Part shown: positions 36,948 through 45,865 of the stretch, one piece after another
Position numbering within the stretch: position 1 is the first letter of the stretch
How the letters are laid out: each line of letters begins with the position of its first letter
NCBI GenBank assembly: GCA_017395425.1
Contig: JAFPUM010000010.1
Location: 1 to 64,000, forward strand
Length of the DNA stretch: 64,000 nt
Origin: Clostridia bacterium
GTDB lineage: Bacteria > Bacillota > Clostridia > Oscillospirales > Acutalibacteraceae
Direction of reading: 5' to 3'
Notes under the pieces: model-generated
Databases searched by the model: none
Seen by the model: the letters and a program-made list of their open reading frames with translations, nothing else
What the model was told of the DNA's origin: nothing
Translations under genes and position numbers: made by a program

Positions 36948-37358
36948 ATGAATAATACCCCAAACAGGAAAAAACGGATTTCCGCTGCCTGCTGCTTTAT
37001 CGCGTTGCTGGCAGTGGAAATCCTCATCGGTAAATACGGCGGCGGCTTCGTGCGGGATTATCTCGGCGACGTGCTGGTGATACCGCTGCTTTACTGCTTT
37101 GTCCGCGTCTTTTATGTGCGTCCTGCTCCGTGGCTTCCGGCTGCCGTGGGCGGCTTGGGAATTCTGGCGGAAGTCATACAGTATTTGAATTTCTGCGACC
37201 GGTTCGGCATTGACCGCGGCAGTCTGCTTGGCATTCTGCTGGGGTCGGTTGCCGATTGGCGTGATGTGATCTGCTACGCGATGGGTACGGTGCTGATATA
37301 CTCCGCAGAACATTTTAGCAGGAAACAACAGCGTCATTGCCGCAAGGAGGGAACATAA
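36948..37358 (+). CDS. DUF2809 family membrane protein
   Basis: 136 residues with three to four hydrophobic segments (about 12-27, 38-57, 60-75, 102-117). The family motif GGGFVRDYLGDVLVIPLLYC near residue 30 is clear. Function unknown. It lies 6 bp after the DUF4253 gene and 5 bp before the next; its central motif recurs in the N-terminus of that neighbour, pointing to duplication and fusion. Confidence 0.8.
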   Translation: MNNTPNRKKRISAACCFIALLAVEILIGKYGGGFVRDYLGDVLVIPLLYCFVRVFYVRPAPWLPAAVGGLGILAEVIQYLNFCDRFGIDRGSLLGILLGSVADWRDVICYAMGTVLIYSAEHFSRKQQRHCRKEGT

Positions 37359-37363
37359 AACAC

Positions 37364-38683
37364 TTGAATAACGGACAGACACAGAGCAGATGGGTTTTCT
37401 CCATCCTGCTGATGATTCTCGCCGCCGTGAATATTGCCACGCATCTTCTTGTCGGCGGCTTTACTCATTCCTACATCGACGATCTGCTCGCGGTGCCGAT
37501 GCTCTATTGCACCGTGCGGCTGCTGTATACGGAGGAAATCCGGTTTCTGCCCGAGATCATCTTCGCCGTGCGCACGGGCATTCAGTTTCTGATTTACCTC
37601 TTCCGGCGCACGGTCGGCACGGTGGACAACGTCAATTTTTCGCAGATAGCGCGGGAAGGGCTGCCCTATGCCAAGACCGCGCTGGTCTGTTTTGCGGGCA
37701 TGGTGGGACTGGAATGCGGACGGATTCTGCTGAGAATCTTCCGACAGACCTACGACCACCAGTCCCGCCAGCGGCGCCGCCTGATGATGGCGGAGCTGTT
37801 CTGCATCGTACTGGCGCTCGGCGGCGTGGCGGGCTACTTCGCGTGGGAGGATAACGCTGTCACGGTGTCGCACTACACCTATGAATCCGACAAGGTTTCC
37901 CCCGCGCTTGACGGTTTCACCATCGCGCAGGTGTCCGACCTGCACAATAAGACCTTCGGCGAACACTCCTATTTTCTCATCGGCAAACTCAAGGCGGCAA
38001 AGCCCGATATGATTGTGGTCACGGGGGATCTGGTGGATTATAATCGCACGGATATTGACGCGGCACTGGATTTTATCGCGCAGGCAGTGCGGATCGCGCC
38101 GCTCTATTATGTCACCGGCAACCACGATGAAGCGCTCTCCCTGCCCCAGATATACAAGCTCACACAAGGCATTGAACAGGCGGGCGGCGTGGTGCTGGAC
38201 AGCGAGTGCGCGGTGATATCGCGCAGTCAGGGGATTCTCTGGCGGGGCAACAACATCGGGGATTATCGGGAAGACATTGTGACCGCCAATGCCCCCGACG
38301 ACGTGTTCAACCTCATCGGACTGGCAAACGTCAATCTCTTCCGCAGCAAGATTGAATACATCACCCCTCACTCGGCACATCTCAACATCCTGCTTGCCCA
38401 TCAGCCGCAGGCGGTGGAGCATTATGTGACCGAGCCGGTAGACCTGATTTTCTCAGGTCACGCCCACGGCGGGCAGGTCCGCCTGCCCTTCTTCGGACCG
38501 GTCTATGCGCCGGGACAGGGCTTTTCCCCAAAGTATACCGAAGGCGTCTATGATGTGGGCAGCGCGTCGATGGTGGTGAGCCGCGGACTCGGCAACAGCG
38601 TTTTCCCCATCCGCATCAACAACCGCCCCGAACTCGTGATTGTGGAACTCAAACAGGATTCGGGGTTCCACTTATTGCCGTAA
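37364..38683 (+). CDS. DUF2809-like membrane domain fused to a metallophosphoesterase
   Basis: 439 residues. The N-terminal 165 residues hold about four membrane helices, with GGFTHSYIDDLLAVPMLYC echoing the preceding gene. The C-terminal calcineurin-like phosphoesterase has its metal motifs complete: SDLHN (Asp192, His194), GD (221-222), GNHD (252-255) and SGHAHGG. Relatives include YkuE/YaeI-type phosphoesterases; the substrate is unknown. The start is taken as TTG 37364 with AAGGAGGG 11 nt upstream, the least certain point of the call. Confidence 0.83.
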   Translation: MNNGQTQSRWVFSILLMILAAVNIATHLLVGGFTHSYIDDLLAVPMLYCTVRLLYTEEIRFLPEIIFAVRTGIQFLIYLFRRTVGTVDNVNFSQIAREGLPYAKTALVCFAGMVGLECGRILLRIFRQTYDHQSRQRRRLMMAELFCIVLALGGVAGYFAWEDNAVTVSHYTYESDKVSPALDGFTIAQVSDLHNKTFGEHSYFLIGKLKAAKPDMIVVTGDLVDYNRTDIDAALDFIAQAVRIAPLYYVTGNHDEALSLPQIYKLTQGIEQAGGVVLDSECAVISRSQGILWRGNNIGDYREDIVTANAPDDVFNLIGLANVNLFRSKIEYITPHSAHLNILLAHQPQAVEHYVTEPVDLIFSGHAHGGQVRLPFFGPVYAPGQGFSPKYTEGVYDVGSASMVVSRGLGNSVFPIRINNRPELVIVELKQDSGFHLLP

Positions 38684-38739
38684 TGGATTGACATCCCAAA
38701 AATCAAAAAATTCAAAAAATTAATAAAAACCCATAGCAA

Positions 38740-38768
38740 TTGACAGGCAGGATGATATATAATACAAT
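38740..38768 (+). promoter_or_regulatory. Promoter of aspS
   Basis: TTGACA (38740-38745), 17-nt spacer, TACAAT (38763-38768), 47 nt before the ATG. Confidence 0.72.
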
Positions 38769-38815
38769 GATAGGGTAAAAAATATGCAAAACCTATTTTT
38801 CTGGAGGAATTATAC

Positions 38816-40597
38816 ATGGCAGAAACACTGGCAGGGCTCAAGCGCACGCATTACTGCGGCACGCTGCGAGCCCAACATATCGGAGAAAGCATCACCGTCT
38901 GCGGCTGGGTGCAGAAACAGCGCGACAAGGGCGGCCTCATCTTTATCGACCTGCGCGACCGCACGGGTATTTTGCAGTTGACCTTTGACGATACCACGGA
39001 CAAAGCCGTCTTTGAAAAAGCGAAATCCTGCCGCGGTGAATACGTGCTGGCGGCAGTCGGCACCGTGCGGGAGCGTTCGTCCAAGAACCCCGACATTCCC
39101 ACCGGCGACATCGAAATCGCCGTCACCGAACTCCGCATTCTCAACAAGGCGATTACCCCGCCCTTTGAAATCACCGACAACTGCAAGACCGCCGAGGATA
39201 TCCGTTTGAAGAACCGCTACCTCGACCTGCGCCGTCCCGCGCTCATGAAGAATATTCTCTTCAAGCATCAGGTCATGCAGGCTGCCCGCCGCTATTTCTC
39301 GGATAACGGTTTTATCGAAATCGAAACCCCCATGATGATCAAGTCCACCCCGGAAGGCGCGCGTGACTACATCATTCCCAGCCGTGTCCATAACGGCAGT
39401 TTCTACGCCCTTCCCCAGTCGCCCCAGCTTTACAAGCAGCTGCTCATGGTGTCGGGCTTCGATAAATATTTCCAGCTTGCCCGCTGCTTCCGCGACGAAG
39501 ACCTCCGCGCCGACCGTCAGCCGGAATTCACCCAGATCGATGTGGAAATGAGCTTTGTTGATATGGAGGACGTGCTGTCTGTGGGCGAAGGTTTCGTGAA
39601 ATTCCTCATGAAAGAGACGATGGGCATGGACATCCCCATGCCGCTCCCCCGTCTGACCTATAACGAAGCTATGTCCCGCTACGGTTCGGACAAGCCCGAT
39701 ACCCGTTACGGCATGGAAATCACCGATCTCTCCGACATCGCGGCGCAGACCGAATTCGGCGTATTCAAGACTGCCCTCGACAACGGCGGCAGTGTGCGCG
39801 GCATCTGCGTCAAGGACGGCGCGAAGGTCTACACCCGCAAGGAAATCGACAAGCTGGTGGAATACGTCAAGGGCATCGGTGCGAAAGGTCTGGCGTGGAT
39901 CCGCTGGGCGGACGAAAAGCCCACCTGCACCTTCTCGAAATTCCTCGCCGAAGGGCAGCTGGAAGCCATTCTCGACAGGATGGGCGCCGAAAAGGGCGAC
40001 GTGGCGCTGATCGTCGCCGATAAAAACGCCGTCACGCTTCCCGTCCTCGGCGCACTGCGTCAGGAAGCCGCCAAGCGCATGGATATCATTCCCGACACCT
40101 TCAACTTCCTGTGGGTCGTGGAATTCCCCTTCTTCGAGTACAACGATGAGACACAGAGCTGGGATGCCATGCATCACCCCTTCACCGCGCCGCTCGACGA
40201 CTGCATCCAGTATCTCGACAACGCCCCCGACAAGGTCTACGCCAAAGCCTATGACCTTGTCCTCAACGGCATCGAACTCTCTTCCGGCTCGATTCGTATC
40301 ACTGACCCCGAATTGCAGGAGAAGATGTTCGAGGCGCTCGGCTTTACCCCCGAACAGGCGCATGAGAAATTCGGCTTCCTCACCGACGCGTTCCAGTACG
40401 GCGCGCCGCCGCACGGCGGTTTCGGCATCGGTCTGGACCGTCTGGTGATGCTGATGTGCAAAGCGGAATCCCTCCGCGACGTGGTAGCCTTCCCGAAGGT
40501 CAAGGACGCGAGCGAACCCATGACCAACGCGCCGCAGCCGGTGGATGACGCGCAGCTCGCGGAACTCGGCATCAAGGTCATTAAGGAATCAAAATAA
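38816..40597 (+). CDS. aspS: Aspartyl-tRNA synthetase
   Basis: 593 residues, bacterial-type class II enzyme. The N-terminal OB-fold anticodon domain (ITVCGWVQKQRDKGGLIFID), motif 2 ARCFRDEDLRADRQPEFTQ, the GAD insertion and motif 3 GGFGIGLDRLVMLM are all present. The length suits a bacterial AspRS; whether it also charges tRNA-Asn cannot be read here. SD TGGAGG. Followed by a GNAT gene at 22 bp, likely in the same transcript. Confidence 0.97.
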   Translation: MAETLAGLKRTHYCGTLRAQHIGESITVCGWVQKQRDKGGLIFIDLRDRTGILQLTFDDTTDKAVFEKAKSCRGEYVLAAVGTVRERSSKNPDIPTGDIEIAVTELRILNKAITPPFEITDNCKTAEDIRLKNRYLDLRRPALMKNILFKHQVMQAARRYFSDNGFIEIETPMMIKSTPEGARDYIIPSRVHNGSFYALPQSPQLYKQLLMVSGFDKYFQLARCFRDEDLRADRQPEFTQIDVEMSFVDMEDVLSVGEGFVKFLMKETMGMDIPMPLPRLTYNEAMSRYGSDKPDTRYGMEITDLSDIAAQTEFGVFKTALDNGGSVRGICVKDGAKVYTRKEIDKLVEYVKGIGAKGLAWIRWADEKPTCTFSKFLAEGQLEAILDRMGAEKGDVALIVADKNAVTLPVLGALRQEAAKRMDIIPDTFNFLWVVEFPFFEYNDETQSWDAMHHPFTAPLDDCIQYLDNAPDKVYAKAYDLVLNGIELSSGSIRITDPELQEKMFEALGFTPEQAHEKFGFLTDAFQYGAPPHGGFGIGLDRLVMLMCKAESLRDVVAFPKVKDASEPMTNAPQPVDDAQLAELGIKVIKESK

Positions 40598-40619
40598 CAC
40601 CCCAAAGAAGGTGACAGGC

Positions 40620-41192
40620 ATGGCAGAAACCCGTCTGTCCGACGGCACCATCTATCTGCGCTTCTACAAACCCGGTGACGCGCAGGCGCTTTCCGCCATG
40701 ACGTCACGCGAAGAAATCTACTGCACCACTTATAATATCCGCCGTTACTTTGACGTACAGCACGCTCACTGGTGGATTAAATTCAATTCCAACTGCCGCA
40801 GAACCGGTTCCTCCTATGAATTCGGTATTTTCGACGGCGCTTCCCATACCCTTGTGGGCAACATCGGCATTGTCAATGTCAATCGCAGCTGCCGCCACGC
40901 CACACTTGCCTATTATATTCATCCCGACTGGTGGAACCAGGGCATTGCCACCCGCGCGGGACGGCTGATGCTGGATTATGCTTTCCATACGCTCGACCTC
41001 AACCGTGTGGGCGCCATCTGTATGACCCACAACACCGCCTCCCGCCGCGTGCTGGATAAGCTCGGGTTTACCTTTGAGGGTATCGCCCGACAGGAAATCA
41101 TGAAGGACGGCGCGTTTTATGACATCGCCCACTACGGGCTGCTGCGGGAGGATTATATCACCACACATGAAAGCGAGGCGCTTCCCCAATGA
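40620..41192 (+). CDS. GNAT acetyltransferase, RimJ/RimL type
   Basis: 190 residues. LRFYKPGDAQALSAM at the start, LAYYIHPDWWNQGIATRAGR (acetyl-CoA loop QGIATRA) and ASRRVLDKLGFTFEGIAR identify the RimJ/RimL-like branch, which acetylates protein N-termini or small amines. The substrate is not predictable. ATG 40620; 22 bp after aspS; its TGA overlaps the following ATG. Confidence 0.9.
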   Translation: MAETRLSDGTIYLRFYKPGDAQALSAMTSREEIYCTTYNIRRYFDVQHAHWWIKFNSNCRRTGSSYEFGIFDGASHTLVGNIGIVNVNRSCRHATLAYYIHPDWWNQGIATRAGRLMLDYAFHTLDLNRVGAICMTHNTASRRVLDKLGFTFEGIARQEIMKDGAFYDIAHYGLLREDYITTHESEALPQ

Positions 41193-41641
41193 AACCGTTT
41201 CATTATCAACTCATTACCACTCTGCGCAGGATCAGCAGCTTCAGCGGTCTCATCACAGCCTTATCGCTGGGCATTATGCTCGTGCTGATCAATTTTCAGC
41301 AGCGGATTCCGCTCTATTATGTCTGCGGCGGACTGTTTCTGGGATTCGGTGTGATTTTTGTCCTTACCGCTTTGTTCTTTATGGCGCGCAGCATCCTCTG
41401 GCATATTGAATACAAGCGCCTCCGCTATCTGTTCCGCCATTATCTGTACGCGCTCGGACTGGTATTTCTGGCGCTGCTGGTGCTGGATCACATCGCCGAA
41501 GGGGACGATTCCTTCTGGCGGGTGGTCATGATATCACCTGTGCTGGCGCTGGGGGCAGTGTACCTCAGCGGCTACCGCCTGCGCATTCTGCAAAAGAAAC
41601 CGACGGAGGTTTCTTCCGACGCGGATAGGCAGAACGGTTGA
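41189..41641 (+). CDS. Small integral membrane protein
   Basis: 150 residues, unrecognised. Four hydrophobic segments (about 19-35, 43-67, 88-102, 112-127) and a charged C-terminal tail. It overlaps the GNAT stop by 4 bp (ATGA), so translation is coupled. No catalytic motif visible. Confidence 0.75.
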   Translation: MKPFHYQLITTLRRISSFSGLITALSLGIMLVLINFQQRIPLYYVCGGLFLGFGVIFVLTALFFMARSILWHIEYKRLRYLFRHYLYALGLVFLALLVLDHIAEGDDSFWRVVMISPVLALGAVYLSGYRLRILQKKPTEVSSDADRQNG

Positions 41642-41753
41642 TGGCTTTTCTTCGATTTCCTTTTCTTTTTGATAAAATTTCCATTATTATTTGCTTCTAT
41701 CACCGATGTTTTTTGGTTTGTCCTACAAATATTAAAATATTTTTTGTATATAT

Positions 41754-41782
41754 TTGACATTTGATCGAAAAGGGTGTATAAT
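41754..41782 (+). promoter_or_regulatory. Strong promoter of the DUF6465 gene
   Basis: TTGACA (41754-41759), 17-nt spacer, TATAAT (41777-41782); both hexamers match consensus, set in an A+T-rich upstream stretch that may act as an UP element. A leader of about 75 nt follows. Confidence 0.85.
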
Positions 41783-41860
41783 ACGGACAAGTCATAGGAA
41801 TATTGACTGACGCATTGCAAATCATACTTGTAAAAATAATCAGAAAGAGGGTTTTCAGAA

Positions 41861-42295
41861 ATGCCCAGAGCAAAGAAAACGGAGACGGCACCTGCTGCTC
41901 CCAAGAAGACAACTACCAGAAAAACCACCGCTGTCAAGAAATTGACGCCCAAAACCGAAGAGGTCAAGGTCGAAGAAGTCAAGGCGGAAGAAGTCAAGAC
42001 CGAAGAGGTCAAGGCGGAAGAAGCCAAGGTCGAAGAGGTCAAGGCGGAAGAAGCCAAGGTCGAAGAGGTCAAGACCGAGGAAGTCAAGGTCGAAGCGCCC
42101 GCTGCTGCTGCCACCGCGGAAGTCTTTATTGAATTCGGCGGCGCACAGGTTCCTGTCAACGAGATTATCGCCAACGCCAAGGCGGTTGTCGGTGAGGACA
42201 AGGATATCAAGGTCTATGTCCAGCCCGAAAACAGCAAGGCTTACATTGCGTTCGATGATCAGTCGGTCGAGATGGATGTCTATTTCGTACAGTAA
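41861..42295 (+). CDS. DUF6465 protein with Lys-rich head and KEVE-type repeats
   Basis: 144 residues in three parts. The head (1-30) is rich in Lys/Thr/Pro/Ala (PKKTTTRKTTAVKK), like nucleic-acid-binding histone-like tails. The middle (about 31-78) is a tandem array of VEEVKAEE-like units, predicted as a charged single helix. The globular end (VFIEFGGAQVPVNEIIANAK to the C-terminus) matches the DUF6465 domain found in Clostridia. Function unknown. SD AGAGGG. A consensus promoter and its own terminator suggest an abundant, monocistronic product. Confidence 0.85.
   Translation: MPRAKKTETAPAAPKKTTTRKTTAVKKLTPKTEEVKVEEVKAEEVKTEEVKAEEAKVEEVKAEEAKVEEVKTEEVKVEAPAAAATAEVFIEFGGAQVPVNEIIANAKAVVGEDKDIKVYVQPENSKAYIAFDDQSVEMDVYFVQ
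41960..42095 (+). repeat. In-frame tandem repeat within the DUF6465 gene
   Basis: Imperfect units of GTCGAAGAGGTCAAGGCGGA and close variants, with a basic period of 15 or 30 bp, encode the VEEVKAEE array. Slippage would change the length without breaking the frame. Confidence 0.75.
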
Positions 42296-42323
42296 TCATC
42301 CGCAGCTACCGCACAAACAAGAA

Positions 42324-42375
42324 GAACCGGACAAGCGGTTTCCTCTCAAAGAGGGGAGCGCCTGTCCGGTTTTTT
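42324..42375. terminator. Terminator between DUF6465 and vanW-family genes
   Basis: AACCGGACAAGCG pairs with GCGCCTGTCCGGTT (small bulge) around an inner CCTCTCAAAGAGG stem, followed by six T. Placed between converging genes. Confidence 0.85.
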
Positions 42376-42410
42376 GCTGTCAGGGGTTCGTTTGGAAAAA
42401 AGTGGAAAAA

Positions 42411-44678
42411 CTACACGTATTCTACCGTAGGCAGCGGTTGATAGATGCTGGTCGCGTAAAGCTCCTTGGAAATCTTGACATCGTCCTTGTAACGCACACG
42501 GTAAATCTCCACCGTCAGACCCGGATCGCCCCATTCCTTGGTGCCGCGGGGTTTGCCGGTGACGGCTTTCTTCTGCACGGTCGGGGTTTTGACCATCTGC
42601 ACCACCTTGTTGTCAAATTCACAGCGGTAGCCGTCATTGGTGCCCCAGATCTGGCAGGTGATGGTTCCCTTGCCGCCTTTGGACTGATAGATCATCTTGA
42701 TCTTGATGGGATAGGTTTTGTTGTTCTGGAATTTGAAATCCAGCGTACCCCAGTTGACGGTAGCGTCCTCGCCGGGCGTGGTCCAGTAATGCACCTTGTA
42801 CATATGGTTGGTGCGGCTGGTGATTTCCAGATCCGCCTTGAACGCCGCCGAGAAAATCGCGGAGGACACCTGACAGATACCGCCGCCGACGTCGTTGGTG
42901 GTACCGGTGTTGGTGTACACCGTCGCGATGGAGAAGCCGTTGGCTTCGGTACGTTCGCCGACGGTATCGTTGAAGGAGAAAATCTCCAGCGGCTGCAGGA
43001 CATAGCCTTCCTCGAAGCTGCCGTAGGTATTGATGCGCTTGGCAGCATTCTTGATATTGGCGGCACGGGTCTTATTGGTCGCCTTGAATTCGGTGGTAGT
43101 TTCGGCGAGCAGATCGGGACAGGTCGGCGCCTTGAGTTCGACCAGCGTGACCTTGGGCTGCGTGAGCTTGAGGGGAATGCTCCAGGTATTGCCGCCGGCT
43201 GCCACGGTGGAACGCGCTTCTTCGAGATTGAATTTCTTGCCCACCACGTCGGAACTGTAAATCGTCTCGCCGTTCTCGTCCACATAGGAGGACGCGTCTT
43301 TTACGTCGCAGACAACCTCTTTGTAAATTTTGTCAATATCGACTTCCGGCGCCTGCGTCGTCACCATTTCCTCCATCAGCCGTTCGTCGTAATTGCCCTG
43401 CTTGATGCGTTCCAGCACTTCTTTCATCAGACTGGCTTCGTCGATGCCGATGCCGTCGCTGCCCGATTTGATGACCAGCTGATCGCCTTCGATAGTATAG
43501 GACGGCTTGACCATCGTCTTGCCGTATTTATCCGAGATGCTGTTGAGCAGTTCTTCCAGCTTGGTCTGATTGTAACTGATATTGCCATAGGTAGCGGTCG
43601 TGGTTTTGATTTCCTTGCCGTCCTCACCGATATCGCTCACGGTGTTGGTGGAACCGTCGGCGTCGGACGAATAGTTGAAACCGTATTCCCCCAGATTCAT
43701 GGAAAAAGTTTCGCCGTTGACCACCATATAGAGCGTTTTGTCGCTGAGCTGGGTGCCGATGACACTTCGCAGCATGGTGGTCGCGTCAGCGGTCTGGAGA
43801 TTGACGATGGAATTGGCGATTTCCACCGGGCGGTAAATGCGGATAAACGCCAGATAATAGGCAATGAGCAGCACCACGGCGGCGCAGCCGGTCACAATGC
43901 CCAGCACTTTGAGACGCTTGCGGGTGCGGTAGGTCTGGAGACTGACAGCATTGTTTTTGCGGGCAGTCTTGCCATAATGTTCCTCGTAATATCCGTCGCC
44001 GTTGCCCAGATATTTCGCGTAAATCGGCGGAATGGCTTCGGGCGTGCGGGCGGCAGGCGCGCGGTCGCGCCCATTGTAGCCGCCGTCGTCAAAATAGCCG
44101 TCGTCGTCGTAATAGGCGTCGTCGTCCCAATCGGTATCCGCCGGCTCGTAATCATAGTAACTGTCGGTCTTTCGCTGTGCTTTTACTTCCGCGCGCTTTT
44201 TGCGGCGGCGGTTGTCGTCGTACAGTTCAGGTTCCTGCCGCTTCACCGGTTCCCGGCGGGGACGATCCGGCACCACGTTGCGGGAAGCACGCCGTCCGCT
44301 GCCGTCGTCAAAACGATAGTAGCTCTTGTCCTCGAAATCGTCGTAGTTGATGCGGCTGACAGGCGTTTTCCGTCTGCTGTCCTCTCGGCGGGACGAAGCC
44401 GCCCGTCCGCGGTTTCTTTGTGAGGAACCGCGCCGGTTATAGCGGTCGTCAAAGTCGTCGTCAAAATCGTCGTCGAGACCGCCGCGACCGAAATAGCCGT
44501 CGTCGAAATCGTCATCAAAGGCATCGTCATCATAATCGTCACGGCGCCGGTCGTCGTAATCGTCATAATCGTCGTCATACTCGTCCTCGAAACGGTCTTC
44601 CTCAAAGCCGCTTTCCAGTTCATCATCGCGTGCGTCACCGTCGAAACGGTAGCCGCCGCTGCCAAATCCGCCGCCCAT
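42411..44678 (-). CDS. VanW family cell-envelope protein with long acidic/basic disordered head
   Basis: 755 residues. Residues 1-255 are cytoplasmic and disordered, with many Asp/Tyr/Arg runs (DDDYDDYDD, DDDFDD) broken by Arg-rich patches. A membrane helix at about 257-279 follows. Outside come PG_binding_4-like segments (about 300-500), then the VanW domain with FSFNDTVGERTEANGF and GGGICQVSSAIFSAAF, and a beta-rich end. VanW proteins occur in glycopeptide-resistance clusters and in normal envelopes; activity is unknown. ATG 44678 has AAGGAG upstream. No van cluster surrounds it. Confidence 0.87.
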   Translation of the reverse strand: MGGGFGSGGYRFDGDARDDELESGFEEDRFEDEYDDDYDDYDDRRRDDYDDDAFDDDFDDGYFGRGGLDDDFDDDFDDRYNRRGSSQRNRGRAASSRREDSRRKTPVSRINYDDFEDKSYYRFDDGSGRRASRNVVPDRPRREPVKRQEPELYDDNRRRKKRAEVKAQRKTDSYYDYEPADTDWDDDAYYDDDGYFDDGGYNGRDRAPAARTPEAIPPIYAKYLGNGDGYYEEHYGKTARKNNAVSLQTYRTRKRLKVLGIVTGCAAVVLLIAYYLAFIRIYRPVEIANSIVNLQTADATTMLRSVIGTQLSDKTLYMVVNGETFSMNLGEYGFNYSSDADGSTNTVSDIGEDGKEIKTTTATYGNISYNQTKLEELLNSISDKYGKTMVKPSYTIEGDQLVIKSGSDGIGIDEASLMKEVLERIKQGNYDERLMEEMVTTQAPEVDIDKIYKEVVCDVKDASSYVDENGETIYSSDVVGKKFNLEEARSTVAAGGNTWSIPLKLTQPKVTLVELKAPTCPDLLAETTTEFKATNKTRAANIKNAAKRINTYGSFEEGYVLQPLEIFSFNDTVGERTEANGFSIATVYTNTGTTNDVGGGICQVSSAIFSAAFKADLEITSRTNHMYKVHYWTTPGEDATVNWGTLDFKFQNNKTYPIKIKMIYQSKGGKGTITCQIWGTNDGYRCEFDNKVVQMVKTPTVQKKAVTGKPRGTKEWGDPGLTVEIYRVRYKDDVKISKELYATSIYQPLPTVEYV

Positions 44679-45022
44679 CCTGCGTCCACTCCTTCTTGCC
44701 TTTTTGTTTTGTGTCTCATGATTATAGTAAAATATTTCAGGCTTTTTTGCAAGTGTCCCGTCCGACTTTTCACACAATTTTTAGAAAGTCCATCCGCCCC
44801 ATCCGCGTGATTCCGCCTTTTGTTGCCTTTTGACCCATTTGCCGCATCGTCTGAAAATATTCATTTTCGGTTCATATTCCATACCAAATCTTTTCAAATA
44901 TCTCCCCACAGAACCATGCAATTTCCACACAGGATGGACACATTTTCAGACTATAATAGGGAGTGAACTCAGAAGTATGCCCTCTGTATCGCACGGAATA
45001 TCAGAAAGGAAGGACGAGACAA
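44679..45022. other. Divergent intergenic region, vanW-family / vanY-like genes
   Basis: 344 bp, A+T-rich. A TATAAT at 44952-44957 on the plus strand could be the -10 of the vanY-like gene, but no good -35 is 16-18 bp upstream. On the minus strand TTGCAA lies before TACTAT and TATAAT at imperfect spacing. No coding frame, repeat or clear operator seen. Confidence 0.4.
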
Positions 45023-45847
45023 ATGGCCGACAGATTCACTCGCGGGAACGGCGTAAAGAGCAGAGATTCCCGCCGACATTACTATACGCCGGTCTACATT
45101 CCCAAGGCTTCCACCCCCAGAAGCAGACGGCTGAGGCTCCTGCGCCGCTGTATCCCCGTTGCGCTGGCTGCGGTCATACTGGCGGTATCGGTGTTTTTAT
45201 GGCAGTCGGGACGCAAGACGGAGGATTCTGTCATAGAAGTATCCGCCGCGCGTCAAACTTTGCGGGAGGTCAGCACCTATCCCCGCATTGTGGACAGCGA
45301 AGCGCCGCTGTCCCGTAACGATGTCCCCGCTGATCTGGTATCACTCAACACCCTGCCCAACGGTGCATCAGTTTGTCTGCGCGCGGATGCCGCCGAACGG
45401 TTTCTGGCCATGGTGGACGCCATGGCTGCCGATGGCATGGCGATTATCCCCATCCGCGGCTATGTTTCCTATGACGAACAAAGTGCCGTACTGGAAGAAC
45501 ATATTGATAAATACATCGCGGACGGCGCGTCTGCCGCTGAAGCCCGCGAGCAGGCGCTGCGGGAATACGCCGCGCCGGGGGAGAGCGAAGCACAGCTCGG
45601 CACCCTCATCGACGTTTCCACCGATCTCTCTTCCGTGGATCGCTTTGCCGCCACGGATCAGTATCTCTGGCTCTGTGAGAATGCCCCTTCCTATGGATTT
45701 ATCATCCGCAAGGCTTCCCAACCGTGGAGACTGCGTTATGTAGGGGTTGATACGGCACAGACCATGCGCAAGGTGGGTCTTTCTCTGGACGATTATGTAC
45801 AGGCAGTCCGCGAGGAAAATCCCGCTGCCGTGCAGGAATCAAACTGA
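45023..45847 (+). CDS. VanY-like (M15B) protein lacking zinc ligands
   Basis: 274 residues. A basic N-terminus, a membrane anchor (about 43-60) and an extracytoplasmic D-Ala-D-Ala carboxypeptidase fold. VanY enzymes bind zinc through HxxxxxxD and a later WH. Here SEHQLGxxxD reads SEAQLGTLID (Ala190; Asp197 kept) and EPWHLRYVG reads QPWRLRYVG (Arg236; the catalytic Glu is also Gln). Fold landmarks IPIRGYVSYDEQ and YGFIIRK remain. It is thus probably non-catalytic, unlike the intact relative at 53218. ATG 45023 with AAGGAAGG. Confidence 0.85.
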   Translation: MADRFTRGNGVKSRDSRRHYYTPVYIPKASTPRSRRLRLLRRCIPVALAAVILAVSVFLWQSGRKTEDSVIEVSAARQTLREVSTYPRIVDSEAPLSRNDVPADLVSLNTLPNGASVCLRADAAERFLAMVDAMAADGMAIIPIRGYVSYDEQSAVLEEHIDKYIADGASAAEAREQALREYAAPGESEAQLGTLIDVSTDLSSVDRFAATDQYLWLCENAPSYGFIIRKASQPWRLRYVGVDTAQTMRKVGLSLDDYVQAVREENPAAVQESN

Positions 45848-45865
45848 CAGCTTTTCAAACAATAC

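Noticed and set aside
42129-44423. 764-codon plus-strand frame opposite the vanW-family gene
   Set aside because: Composition is that of an antisense shadow of the VanW protein. It starts inside the DUF6465 gene and runs through its terminator.
42411-45847. Vancomycin-resistance cluster suggested by VanW-like and VanY-like neighbours
   Set aside because: There is no vanHAX, sensor kinase or ligase nearby. Both families are common in ordinary clostridial envelopes, and this VanY-like protein lacks its zinc ligands.
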